Positions 1 through 8,163 of a stretch of DNA of 64,000 nt are shown here, piece after piece. The DNA lies in contig NZ_AUMK01000012.1 of assembly GCF_000430645.1 (NCBI RefSeq), positions 124,001 to 188,000 on the forward strand, read 5' to 3'. How positions within the stretch are numbered: position 1 is the first letter of the stretch; each line of letters starts with the position of its first letter. Made by a program: the position numbers and the translations under genes. The DNA is from Aquimarina latercula DSM 2041. Its GTDB lineage: Bacteria > Bacteroidota > Bacteroidia > Flavobacteriales > Flavobacteriaceae. The notes below the pieces were generated by a model. That model was not told where the DNA came from, did no database searches, and was given only the letters and a program-made list of their open reading frames with translations.

Positions 1-160
1 TAAGTTCAGGGTGATTTTTGTAGTTTTCTAATTCTTCAGCAAACCTTCTTTCTACATTTGAATAGTTGATAGCATAAAGTTTATTATTATTCCTAGTATC
101 CATATTTATCTTTCTCGATAAAGATCCTTTTAAAAAACTGAATTTTTCTTTTCGTCTCAT
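1..160 (-). CDS. Partial hypothetical protein, N-terminal 53 codons
   Basis: An uninterrupted reading frame starts at an ATG at 160 and runs leftward off the window edge. It encodes 53 residues beginning MRRKEKFSFLKGS, basic at the start, then a polar stretch ending in ENYKNHPEL. No signal peptide, membrane segment or familiar motif is visible. It reads in the same direction as mfd, whose stop lies 181 bases upstream. The function is not recognised, and because it is cut by the edge neither its length nor its family can be judged. Confidence 0.45.
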   Translation of the reverse strand, partial: MRRKEKFSFLKGSLSRKINMDTRNNNKLYAINYSNVERRFAEELENYKNHPEL

Positions 161-340
161 AATTTAAGTTGGTTTAGTACTTATAATCTGAAATGAAATT
201 AGAAATTTAAAATAATATTAATCGTTTTTTGTAGTTAAAAATGGTTAAAATGACGTTGAAATGCACTTTTAAATCGATGAACGGTAATTTAGTTTTGTGA
301 TATTTAAAGTTAATTTTAACGCTTATATTTTAATTAGTAC

Positions 341-3300
341 TTAAGAATTTTCAGATTCACTAGCTGTAAATTTTAATGGTTGCAATACTTTAAGACCAGT
401 ATTAACAGAGTCAATATTTTCGAAAGTCAGTAATAGCCTTAATCCATTCCTTGTGTTTTTTTCTTTCATTTTGCAGACATTTGGGTTCTTTTGTACAAAT
501 TGAAGTACTTTTGAAAATGCAGGACTTTGGTAAAAACTAGATTGTTGATCACTAATAAAATATCCAATAAGTTTATTTTGTTTCATGATTATTTTCTCAA
601 TACCTATTGATGTAGCAATCCATTTGATGCGTACGGAGTTTAAAAGATCAATTGCTTGATCGGGTAATTCTCCAAATCGGTCGATTAATCGCTTTTCATA
701 TTCCCGTAATCCGGTTTCATCTTTAATACCATTAAGTTCTGTGTATAGGTTAAGTCGCTCAGTAATATTGTTGATGTAACTATCAGGAAATAATAATTCA
801 AAATCGGTATCAATTTGTGTATCTTTTAAATATGCTTTTTCTTTTTTATCATCTTCATATAATTCTGCAAACTCATTTTCTTTTAATTCTTCTATAGCTT
901 CATTTAATATTTTTTGATAAGTATCGAAACCAATCTCGTTAATAAATCCACTTTGTTCTCCTCCTAATAAATCACCTGCTCCACGAATTTCTAGATCTTT
1001 CATAGCGATATTAAATCCGCTACCTAAATCAGAATGCATTTCTAAAGCAGTAATACGTTTTCTTGCATCTTCTGTCATTGCAGAATAGGGTGGTGTAATA
1101 AAATAACAGAATGCTTTTTTATTACTTCTACCAACACGACCTCTCATTTGATGTAAGTCTGATAGCCCAAAGTTATTAGCATTGTTGATAAAAATAGTAT
1201 TTGCATTGGGTACATCCAATCCACTTTCTACGATAGTAGTAGACACAAGTACATCAAACTCTCCATTCATAAAAGAGAGCATCAAGCTTTCTAATTTTTT
1301 ACCATCCATTTGACCATGCCCAATACCTACTTTAGCATCAGGAACTAGACGTTGTATCATCCCAGCTACTTCTTTAATGTTTTCTATTCTGTTGTGAATA
1401 AAATATACCTGTCCACCACGTTGAATTTCATAACTCACCGCATCTCTAATCGTTTCTTCAGTAAATCTAATAACATTGGTTTCAATCGGATATCGATTTG
1501 GCGGAGGTGTAGTTATTGTAGATAAATCCCTTGCCGCCATTAAGCTAAATTGTAATGTTCTTGGGATAGGTGTAGCTGTTAATGTAAGCGTATCAACATT
1601 TTCCTTGATTGTTTTTAATTTGTCTTTTACGGAGACACCAAATTTTTGTTCTTCATCGATTACTAATAATCCAAGATCCTTAAATTTGACATTCTTATTT
1701 ACCAATTGATGGGTTCCTATAATGATATCAACTTTTCCAGAAGCTAAATCTTCTAGTGTTTCTCTTTTTTGTTTGGCAGTACGGAAACGATTTACATAAT
1801 CTACCACTACTGGAAAATCCTTTAGTCGTTCTCTAAATGTTTTAGCATGCTGAAAAGCAAGAATAGTGGTTGGGACTAATATGGCTACTTGTTTTCCGTT
1901 ATCCACAGCTTTAAATGCAGCTCTTATGGCAACTTCAGTTTTACCAAAACCAACATCACCACAAATTAATCGATCCATCGGTCTTTCGCTTTCCATATCA
2001 GCTTTTACAGCTTCTGTTGCAGTACTTTGATCAGGTGTATCCTCATATATAAAAGATGCTTCTAATTCATGTTGTAAATAACTGTCAGGGTTATACTGAA
2101 ATCCCTTTTGAAGTTTTCTTTTTGCGTATAACTGAATTAAGTTAAAAGCAATATGTTTTACTCTTGCTTTTGTTTTTTGTTTTAACGTTTTCCAAGCCTT
2201 AGAACCTAGCTTATATATTTGTGGTGGTTTACCATCTTTACCATTAAACTTAGAGATTTTATGAAGAGAATGAATACTTAGGTATAATACATCACGTTCT
2301 CCATAAATCAATTTGATAGCTTCCTGCTTTTTACCTTCTACATCTATTTTTTGGAGTCCGCCGAATTTTCCGATTCCATGATCAATATGAGTTACATAAT
2401 CACCAACTTCTAAATTAGTAAGCTCTTTTAATGTAATAGCTTGTTTTTTGGCATATCCACTTTTTAGACTAAACTTATGGTAGCGCTCAAAAATTTGATG
2501 ATCTGTATAACAAGCAATTTTACGATTATGATCTATAAACCCTTGAAATGCAGAAAATACAATTGTTTCGTATTGTTTTACATCAAGATCAGCATCATCA
2601 AAAATATCATGGAAACGTTTAGCTTGTTGTTCACTTACACAGAAAATATAATTCTTATATTCTTTTTCGTGGTTTTCATTAAGGTTCTTAATCAATAAAT
2701 CAAACTGCTTGTTAAAGGAAGGCTGAGGTTTTGTATCAAACTTTATGGCATAATCAGCTTTAGTTAGAGGTCTGTTTCCTATTTCTACTAATGTAAAATT
2801 TAGTAGTTGTTTTTTGATTAATTCTGAAGAAGCAAATAGTTCTTCAGGTGTACCATGCTTGATATCTTCAGAAAGTGTTTTGAAGGCTTCTTTGGCTTTT
2901 TCAAAATTTTTATCAATTCTTGAAGAAAGAAGATCAATGTCTTTTGCAAAAATGACGGTTTTGGAAGCAATGTATTTTAAGAAACTCTCACGAGTTTCTT
3001 GCATGGCTTTATTCTCGACATTGGGAATGATAGTGATCTTTTTAATTTGTTCTGTCGATAATTGAGTTTCTACATCAAAGGTTCTGATGCTATCTACTTC
3101 ATCACCAAAAAATTCTATGCGATAAGGCTCGTCATTACTAAAAGAGAATACATCTACTATACCACCACGTACAGAAAATTCACCAGGTTCAGTGACAAAA
3201 TCTACTCTTTGAAACTGATACTCGAATAATACTTCATTTACAAAATCTAATGATAAAGTATCCCCAATAGATATTTTTAAGGTGTTTTTTTCTAATTCTT

Positions 3301-3706
3301 TCCGAGTAACTACCTTTTCGAATAACGCATCAGGATAGGTAACGATCAGAGCAGGTTTTTTACGCGAGTTAATTCTATTTAATACTTCTGCTCTTAATAA
3401 AACATTGGCATTGTCAGTTTCTTCAATTTGATAAGGTCTTCGGTAACTACCAGGGTAAAAAAGCACATTTTTATCACCCAATAATTGTTCTAAATCATTT
3501 AGGTAATAGGCTGCTTCTTCTTTATCACTAAAAATACATAAAAAAGGTTTTTCTGCTTGTAGAAAAGCATTTTCAATTGCAAAGGATAATGAAGATCCAA
3601 TGAGACCTTGTAAATGAATTTTACTTTCGGATTGGGCAATAGCATTTCCCAGTTTCTGCAATTGCTGAGACTGTGCAAAAGTTTGCGTGATTAAGATTTG
3701 ACTCAC
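341..3706 (-). CDS. mfd: Transcription-repair coupling factor Mfd
   Basis: Mfd removes RNA polymerase stalled at DNA lesions and recruits UvrA. The product has the family's domain order: an N-terminal UvrB-like region, an RNA-polymerase interaction domain (GDYVTHIDHGIGKFGG), a RecG-like DEAD/H translocase with Walker A GDVGFGKTE, DEEQ box and QMRGRVGR motif VI, and a C-terminal TRCF domain. Its length of about 1120 residues is typical. The longest frame opens with TTG at 3727, but that codon lies inside a promoter -7 box, so the GTG at 3706 (reading MSQILITQTFAQ) is preferred. It is a single gene with its own promoter. Function is very secure; only the start is uncertain. Confidence 0.95.
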   Translation of the reverse strand: MSQILITQTFAQSQQLQKLGNAIAQSESKIHLQGLIGSSLSFAIENAFLQAEKPFLCIFSDKEEAAYYLNDLEQLLGDKNVLFYPGSYRRPYQIEETDNANVLLRAEVLNRINSRKKPALIVTYPDALFEKVVTRKELEKNTLKISIGDTLSLDFVNEVLFEYQFQRVDFVTEPGEFSVRGGIVDVFSFSNDEPYRIEFFGDEVDSIRTFDVETQLSTEQIKKITIIPNVENKAMQETRESFLKYIASKTVIFAKDIDLLSSRIDKNFEKAKEAFKTLSEDIKHGTPEELFASSELIKKQLLNFTLVEIGNRPLTKADYAIKFDTKPQPSFNKQFDLLIKNLNENHEKEYKNYIFCVSEQQAKRFHDIFDDADLDVKQYETIVFSAFQGFIDHNRKIACYTDHQIFERYHKFSLKSGYAKKQAITLKELTNLEVGDYVTHIDHGIGKFGGLQKIDVEGKKQEAIKLIYGERDVLYLSIHSLHKISKFNGKDGKPPQIYKLGSKAWKTLKQKTKARVKHIAFNLIQLYAKRKLQKGFQYNPDSYLQHELEASFIYEDTPDQSTATEAVKADMESERPMDRLICGDVGFGKTEVAIRAAFKAVDNGKQVAILVPTTILAFQHAKTFRERLKDFPVVVDYVNRFRTAKQKRETLEDLASGKVDIIIGTHQLVNKNVKFKDLGLLVIDEEQKFGVSVKDKLKTIKENVDTLTLTATPIPRTLQFSLMAARDLSTITTPPPNRYPIETNVIRFTEETIRDAVSYEIQRGGQVYFIHNRIENIKEVAGMIQRLVPDAKVGIGHGQMDGKKLESLMLSFMNGEFDVLVSTTIVESGLDVPNANTIFINNANNFGLSDLHQMRGRVGRSNKKAFCYFITPPYSAMTEDARKRITALEMHSDLGSGFNIAMKDLEIRGAGDLLGGEQSGFINEIGFDTYQKILNEAIEELKENEFAELYEDDKKEKAYLKDTQIDTDFELLFPDSYINNITERLNLYTELNGIKDETGLREYEKRLIDRFGELPDQAIDLLNSVRIKWIATSIGIEKIIMKQNKLIGYFISDQQSSFYQSPAFSKVLQFVQKNPNVCKMKEKNTRNGLRLLLTFENIDSVNTGLKVLQPLKFTASESENS

Positions 3707-3724
3707 GTAGCGAAGATTTTGTAG

Positions 3725-3755
3725 CAAATATAACAGCTATATAAACGTATCCAAA
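3725..3755 (-). promoter_or_regulatory. Promoter of mfd (Bacteroidota -33/-7 type)
   Basis: Read on the minus strand, TTTG (3755-3752) is followed after 19 bases by TATATTTG (3732-3725). This matches the Bacteroidetes sigma-A consensus TTTG-N19-TAnnTTTG. The proposed GTG start of mfd lies 19 bases downstream. Confidence 0.7.
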
Positions 3756-3772
3756 AAAGAACGTCTGATTTA

Positions 3773-4915
3773 TTAAGAGAATTGAAGTAGTAGTCTTTCA
3801 AAATCTTTTTCAGAGTTATATACATTGCAAGAAACTCGTATGGCATTCCCTCTAAATGAAACAAATATTTGCTCTCTTTTTAATCGAACCTTTAGTTCGT
3901 CTAAATTGATTTGATTAGGAAGGTAGATGCCAAAAAGATGATGTGCTCTGAAAGAGTCATTCTCAATAAAGCAACCTAATTCTCTAAGCTTTTGTATGGT
4001 ATCTTTAGAGATATTTTTTGCATACTCCTGAATGTTTTTTGGTTGCCATGCAATCAATTGCTCTATAGCATTTATCAACATGGGCGTTAATATAAAATTG
4101 CTAGATTCTCCTACAGAATATCTAGCTGCTTTTTCTTTGTAACGATCTTCATAATTAGTAAGTCCAGAAAAATCCTCACTATTGTGTCTATTCATCCAAT
4201 TATGTTCAATAGGTGTTCCATCGTTAAAAGCATCACTGTAATAAGCCATTCCGATAGAGTAGGGACCTAATAACCATTTATAACCTCCACAAACTAAAGC
4301 ATCAGGTTCAATATCTTGAACAGAAAATGGCAATGCGCCAACACTTTGTGTACCATCTATGACTAACATAGCTTTTACCATGTTAGCTTTTTCACGGATA
4401 GCTTTTAGATCGAATAAAGTTCCATCTGCCCAATGTATATGAGGCAAAGCAATAACCGCAGTATTTGGAGATATAGCATCTAAAATATGTTGATTCCATA
4501 ACATACCACGATCTTTAAAATCTTTTGGAGGATATACAACTTTGATAATGGCATTGTTTTTTTTGGCTACCTCTTGCCAGATATATACGTTACTAGGAAA
4601 TTGTTCATCAACTAAGATGATTTCATCACCACTTTGTAAAGGAATATTATTTGCAGCATTGGCAATACCATATGAAACGGAAGGAATAATAGCTGTATTT
4701 CTATAATCTGGAGCATCAATTAATGTTGCGAAACGCTGTTTTAAAATTTCTTTATCATTAAAAAAATCTTCAGGTAAGATTTCATTAGGATGTGATTTCT
4801 TTTGTAAAGATTGCATACCAATTTCGGTAACTGATTTTAATTGTGGAGCCATATAGGCTCCATTTAAATAGGTAATTTCTTGGGATAGATCAAAAAGGTG
4901 TTTTTGGTTTTGCAT
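3773..4915 (-). CDS. Aminotransferase class V-fold PLP-dependent enzyme
   Basis: A PLP-dependent fold type I enzyme of the class V (NifS/CsdA/SufS-like) family, about 380 residues. The PLP-lysine region is visible as DALVCGGYKWLLGPYSIG, preceded by the aspartate-containing LVIDGTQSVGALPF strand and an HIHWADGT segment. The substrate cannot be told from sequence; cysteine desulfurase-like, isopenicillin-epimerase-like and kynureninase-like members share these features. The ORF extends 22 codons further upstream, but the ATG at 4915 (MQNQKHLFDLSQEITYLNGA) starts where homologous domains normally begin. It is divergent from the downstream DUF5686 gene. Confidence 0.85.
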   Translation of the reverse strand: MQNQKHLFDLSQEITYLNGAYMAPQLKSVTEIGMQSLQKKSHPNEILPEDFFNDKEILKQRFATLIDAPDYRNTAIIPSVSYGIANAANNIPLQSGDEIILVDEQFPSNVYIWQEVAKKNNAIIKVVYPPKDFKDRGMLWNQHILDAISPNTAVIALPHIHWADGTLFDLKAIREKANMVKAMLVIDGTQSVGALPFSVQDIEPDALVCGGYKWLLGPYSIGMAYYSDAFNDGTPIEHNWMNRHNSEDFSGLTNYEDRYKEKAARYSVGESSNFILTPMLINAIEQLIAWQPKNIQEYAKNISKDTIQKLRELGCFIENDSFRAHHLFGIYLPNQINLDELKVRLKREQIFVSFRGNAIRVSCNVYNSEKDFERLLLQFS

Positions 4916-5072
4916 TAGTAAGTGATTTATACTTTTGGTTTGTATTAGGTTTAAGCAAATTAGAATATTAAATTGATTCATACTCAGCTACTAAGAATTC
5001 TTTAACTTTTATAAGAAATAAATGTTTGTAACAAAATTTAATACGTAGAGTCAAATACTAAAAACATAATAT

Positions 5073-7448
5073 ATGTACAGAATAGTAATTTGGTGCTTTT
5101 TATTAGTTGGGAGTTCTATTTTTTCTCAAAAATCTTTAAAAGGAAAAGTGCTTGATTTTAATACAAAAGAGCCACTAGCGTTTTCTACTATCGTTTTTAA
5201 TAACAACAAAACATTAGGTACTATTACTGATATTGACGGAAACTTTGTTTTTAGTTCTGATACAGACATTAATAGTTTGGTTTGTAGTTATTTAGGGTAC
5301 AATAAAAAAACTATTGATGTAATAGATACTACTTATATAGTTATTGAATTAATACCGAAAGAAAATCAACTAGATCAAGTTGTTATTTCTTCAACCGAGA
5401 ATCCAGCAAATAGAATTATAAGAAACGCGATTAAAAATAGGGAAATAAATGATCCAGAGAAGTTGCAGTCTTTTGCATATAACTCTTACAATAAAATTAT
5501 TTTTGATGTCCGCTCAAAAAAAAATAAAGATTCGGTGTCATTGGTAAAAAGACTTAAAGGTGGGCATATGATGATCATGGAGAGTATTACTAGAAGAAAA
5601 TTTTTAGAACCGGATTTAAGTAATGAAGTAGTTGTCGGAACTAAAGTTTCAGGTTTTAGAAATCCTCAATTTGCATCACTAGCTACAGATATTCAACCTT
5701 TTTCTTTTTATACTGATATGATAAATTTGTTCGAGGTTAATTACTTAAACCCGATATCTAAAGGAAGCTTAAAAAAGTATAAATTTTTTCTTGAAGAGAG
5801 TATACCAGTAAAAAAGGATACAATACATGTGATTTCTTTTCAGCCAAAGGCAAATAAAAACTTTGAAGGGTTAAAGGGAATAATCCATATAAACACTAAT
5901 AAATTTGCAATACAGAATGTTACAGCTTCTCCATATCAAAAAGGAAAAATTGATTTAAAAATTCAACAAAAGTATGCGTTGTTAAGAGATTCTATATGGT
6001 TTCCTGAACAATTGAATTATAAATTGTCTATGCCAGAGTATCCAAGTAAAGAAAATAATTTAGTGATGAATGGTAAAAGTTATATTACTAATATTTCTTT
6101 AGATACCTTGTTACAAAAAAGAGATTTTCCAATAGAGGTTGTTAGTATTGCAGAAGGTGCTACTAAAAAGGATAGTGTATTCTGGAACCTAAATCGAAAT
6201 ACAGTCTTAAATCAAAAAGAAAAGATTACGTATAGAGTTTTAGATAGTATTGGAGAAAAGGTGGATTTAGATAAGTTTTTAACCTTATCAGAGAGTCTTT
6301 TTAGAGGTAAAATTCCAGTTGGTATTGTAGATATTGATATAAATAAAACAATAATCATGAATCAATTTGAAGGTTTTCGATTAGGAACAGGCTTGTATAC
6401 AAATGATAAGTTTGATGATCGATTAAGTTTAGGTGGTTTTGTGGGATATGGATTTGATGATAAAGATTGGAAATATGGTGGAGAAGTAAATTACTTGGTG
6501 TCAAAAAAGAACGAAGTATCCATAGGATATCAGTATCAGGTAAACTTAAGAGAAGTTGGTAATTACAATAGGCAACAACAAGATTTAGAGTTTTTAAATT
6601 TCAGAAGTTATTTAGGATTTAACTTTGATAAGATAAGAGAGCATTCGGTAAATGTTCATTTCAGAAGTTTAAAATATTTAACAGCTGATTTATCCTTTAA
6701 TCATACTTCAGTTAATCCTAAGTACGAATATGAATTCATTAGTGAAACAACAAACTTTAGAGAATATACCAATAGCAGTTTATCTCTTAATCTTAGATAT
6801 GCATATAAGGAAAAAATGATTAATTCGTTTAACCAAAGATTCACATCGGGAACAGATTACCCGGTTATTGGTTTTTCGTTTTCCAAAGGATTTGATGATA
6901 TTCTTGATGGAGATATGGATTATAATAAAATCGAAGTATCTCTAGATCATTCTTTTTACACTAAAAGCTTTGGAAAGACTAGTTATAGGATGGAGGGTGG
7001 CTATATAGATAATGCAGTTCCTTATGGATTGTCGTTTACAGGAAAAGGTAATTACGATACTGACTACCCTTTTTTTAGTAAAAATCTTTTTCAGACAATG
7101 ACTCCATACGAATTCGTGTCTGATAGATACGCTAACCTTTTTATTGCTCACAATTTCGAGGGATTGTTGTTTAAAATTGGAAAATTTCAACCTGATATCG
7201 TAGTGCATCAAAATATAGGTTGGGGTAATCTTATTAATAACAATAACGCTCTTGTTCCTTTTAACACAATGGATGAGGTGTTTTTAGAAAGTGGTTTAGA
7301 GTTAAAGAGTTTATTTAAAGTGAATTACCTCAATTTAGGTTATTTAGGATTTGGTTTAGGCGGGTTTTATAGATATGGTTTTTATTCAAATGAAGATTTT
7401 GAAGATAATTTAGCAATTAAATTTAATATAAGTTTTAAGATCAAATAA
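5073..7448 (+). CDS. DUF5686 family outer-membrane protein with carboxypeptidase-like regulatory domain
   Basis: A 791-residue exported protein. Residues 1-18 form a signal peptide (WCFLLVGSSIFSQ). Residues about 20-100 are a CarboxypepD_reg-like beta-sandwich (GKVLDFNTKEPLAFSTIVF, then TDIDGNF), the domain found at the N-terminus of many Bacteroidota outer-membrane proteins. The rest matches the layout of DUF5686 proteins, and the last ~350 residues alternate polar and aromatic residues in a beta-barrel-like way, ending in FNISFKIK. The role is unknown; TonB-independent outer-membrane transport or adhesion are possible guesses. It is monocistronic and divergent from the aminotransferase gene. 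Confidence 0.85.
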   Translation: MYRIVIWCFLLVGSSIFSQKSLKGKVLDFNTKEPLAFSTIVFNNNKTLGTITDIDGNFVFSSDTDINSLVCSYLGYNKKTIDVIDTTYIVIELIPKENQLDQVVISSTENPANRIIRNAIKNREINDPEKLQSFAYNSYNKIIFDVRSKKNKDSVSLVKRLKGGHMMIMESITRRKFLEPDLSNEVVVGTKVSGFRNPQFASLATDIQPFSFYTDMINLFEVNYLNPISKGSLKKYKFFLEESIPVKKDTIHVISFQPKANKNFEGLKGIIHINTNKFAIQNVTASPYQKGKIDLKIQQKYALLRDSIWFPEQLNYKLSMPEYPSKENNLVMNGKSYITNISLDTLLQKRDFPIEVVSIAEGATKKDSVFWNLNRNTVLNQKEKITYRVLDSIGEKVDLDKFLTLSESLFRGKIPVGIVDIDINKTIIMNQFEGFRLGTGLYTNDKFDDRLSLGGFVGYGFDDKDWKYGGEVNYLVSKKNEVSIGYQYQVNLREVGNYNRQQQDLEFLNFRSYLGFNFDKIREHSVNVHFRSLKYLTADLSFNHTSVNPKYEYEFISETTNFREYTNSSLSLNLRYAYKEKMINSFNQRFTSGTDYPVIGFSFSKGFDDILDGDMDYNKIEVSLDHSFYTKSFGKTSYRMEGGYIDNAVPYGLSFTGKGNYDTDYPFFSKNLFQTMTPYEFVSDRYANLFIAHNFEGLLFKIGKFQPDIVVHQNIGWGNLINNNNALVPFNTMDEVFLESGLELKSLFKVNYLNLGYLGFGLGGFYRYGFYSNEDFEDNLAIKFNISFKIK

Positions 7449-7517
7449 CTAATGAGGCCCAGTTTTTTAGAGAAAAGATTTAGGATCGATGGGCTTTGAT
7501 TCTTGTTATTTAAGTAA

Positions 7518-8156
7518 TCAATTTATTAAAATAACTTCCTTTTTTGTGATAGCATATATTTTAACTTTTTTTGTAGATTCCAGTATATGATTACCAGTAA
7601 ACTCTCCAAAAGCAGGGAGGATAAGTTGATTTTCTTTTTGGTAAAAACAAGGCAAGCGTAAACGTTGTTTGCCTAAGCCTTCTAAAAGTACGCCAGGATG
7701 AATATGTCCACAAAAATTAAATAGACCTTCTCTTTCTTCAGGATGATGACTAAGTAAAAAATTATCTAAAATTAATTCTAAACCTAGTTTTATGCCTATT
7801 TCTTCATATTTAATAGGAGAGATGATATCATGATTTCCTACGATTAAAAGAAGCTCTACTTTAGTTTTAGATACCCATTCAGAAAACAATATCCATTCAT
7901 TATTAATGAAACTATGAAAAAGATCTCCCAAAAAACAAACTTTAGATGGGGTAAAGGTTTCGAGAACTGCGTCTAATTGTTCAAAATTTTTGAGAATTGC
8001 TTCTTGAGGTACCGCGCTACCGTGTTTTCTAAAATGGGATATTTTTCCTAGATGTAAATCCGCTATCAAAAGGATGTTTTTTTCTTTCCAAAACATTGCG
8101 CCTGTAGGATGCAGAAGAAAAGTTTGATTTTGTATTTGTACGGTTTGGAATTTCAA
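7518..8156 (-). CDS. pdeM: Ligase-associated DNA damage response endonuclease PdeM
   Basis: A 212-residue calcineurin-type metallophosphoesterase. All metal-binding motifs are present: ADLHLGK near residue 32, GDLFHS near 80, GNHD near 111 and GHIHPG near 150. PdeM is the nuclease/phosphoesterase member of the conserved ligase-associated DNA repair set, and the three other members lie directly upstream. The start is TTG at 8156, seven bases after the helicase stop; the only nearby upstream ATG is out of frame and closes at once. Identification rests on motifs plus context. Confidence 0.9.
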   Translation of the reverse strand: MKFQTVQIQNQTFLLHPTGAMFWKEKNILLIADLHLGKISHFRKHGSAVPQEAILKNFEQLDAVLETFTPSKVCFLGDLFHSFINNEWILFSEWVSKTKVELLLIVGNHDIISPIKYEEIGIKLGLELILDNFLLSHHPEEREGLFNFCGHIHPGVLLEGLGKQRLRLPCFYQKENQLILPAFGEFTGNHILESTKKVKIYAITKKEVILIN

Positions 8157-8163
8157 GGATTCA

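Noticed and set aside
286..297. TAGTTTTG promoter-like box on the plus strand
   Set aside because: No plus-strand gene follows; such AT-rich matches arise by chance.
7449..7517. Terminator hairpin (GGCCCA ... TGGGCT) after the DUF5686 gene
   Set aside because: Only five base pairs with a loop of about 28 bases; too weak to call.
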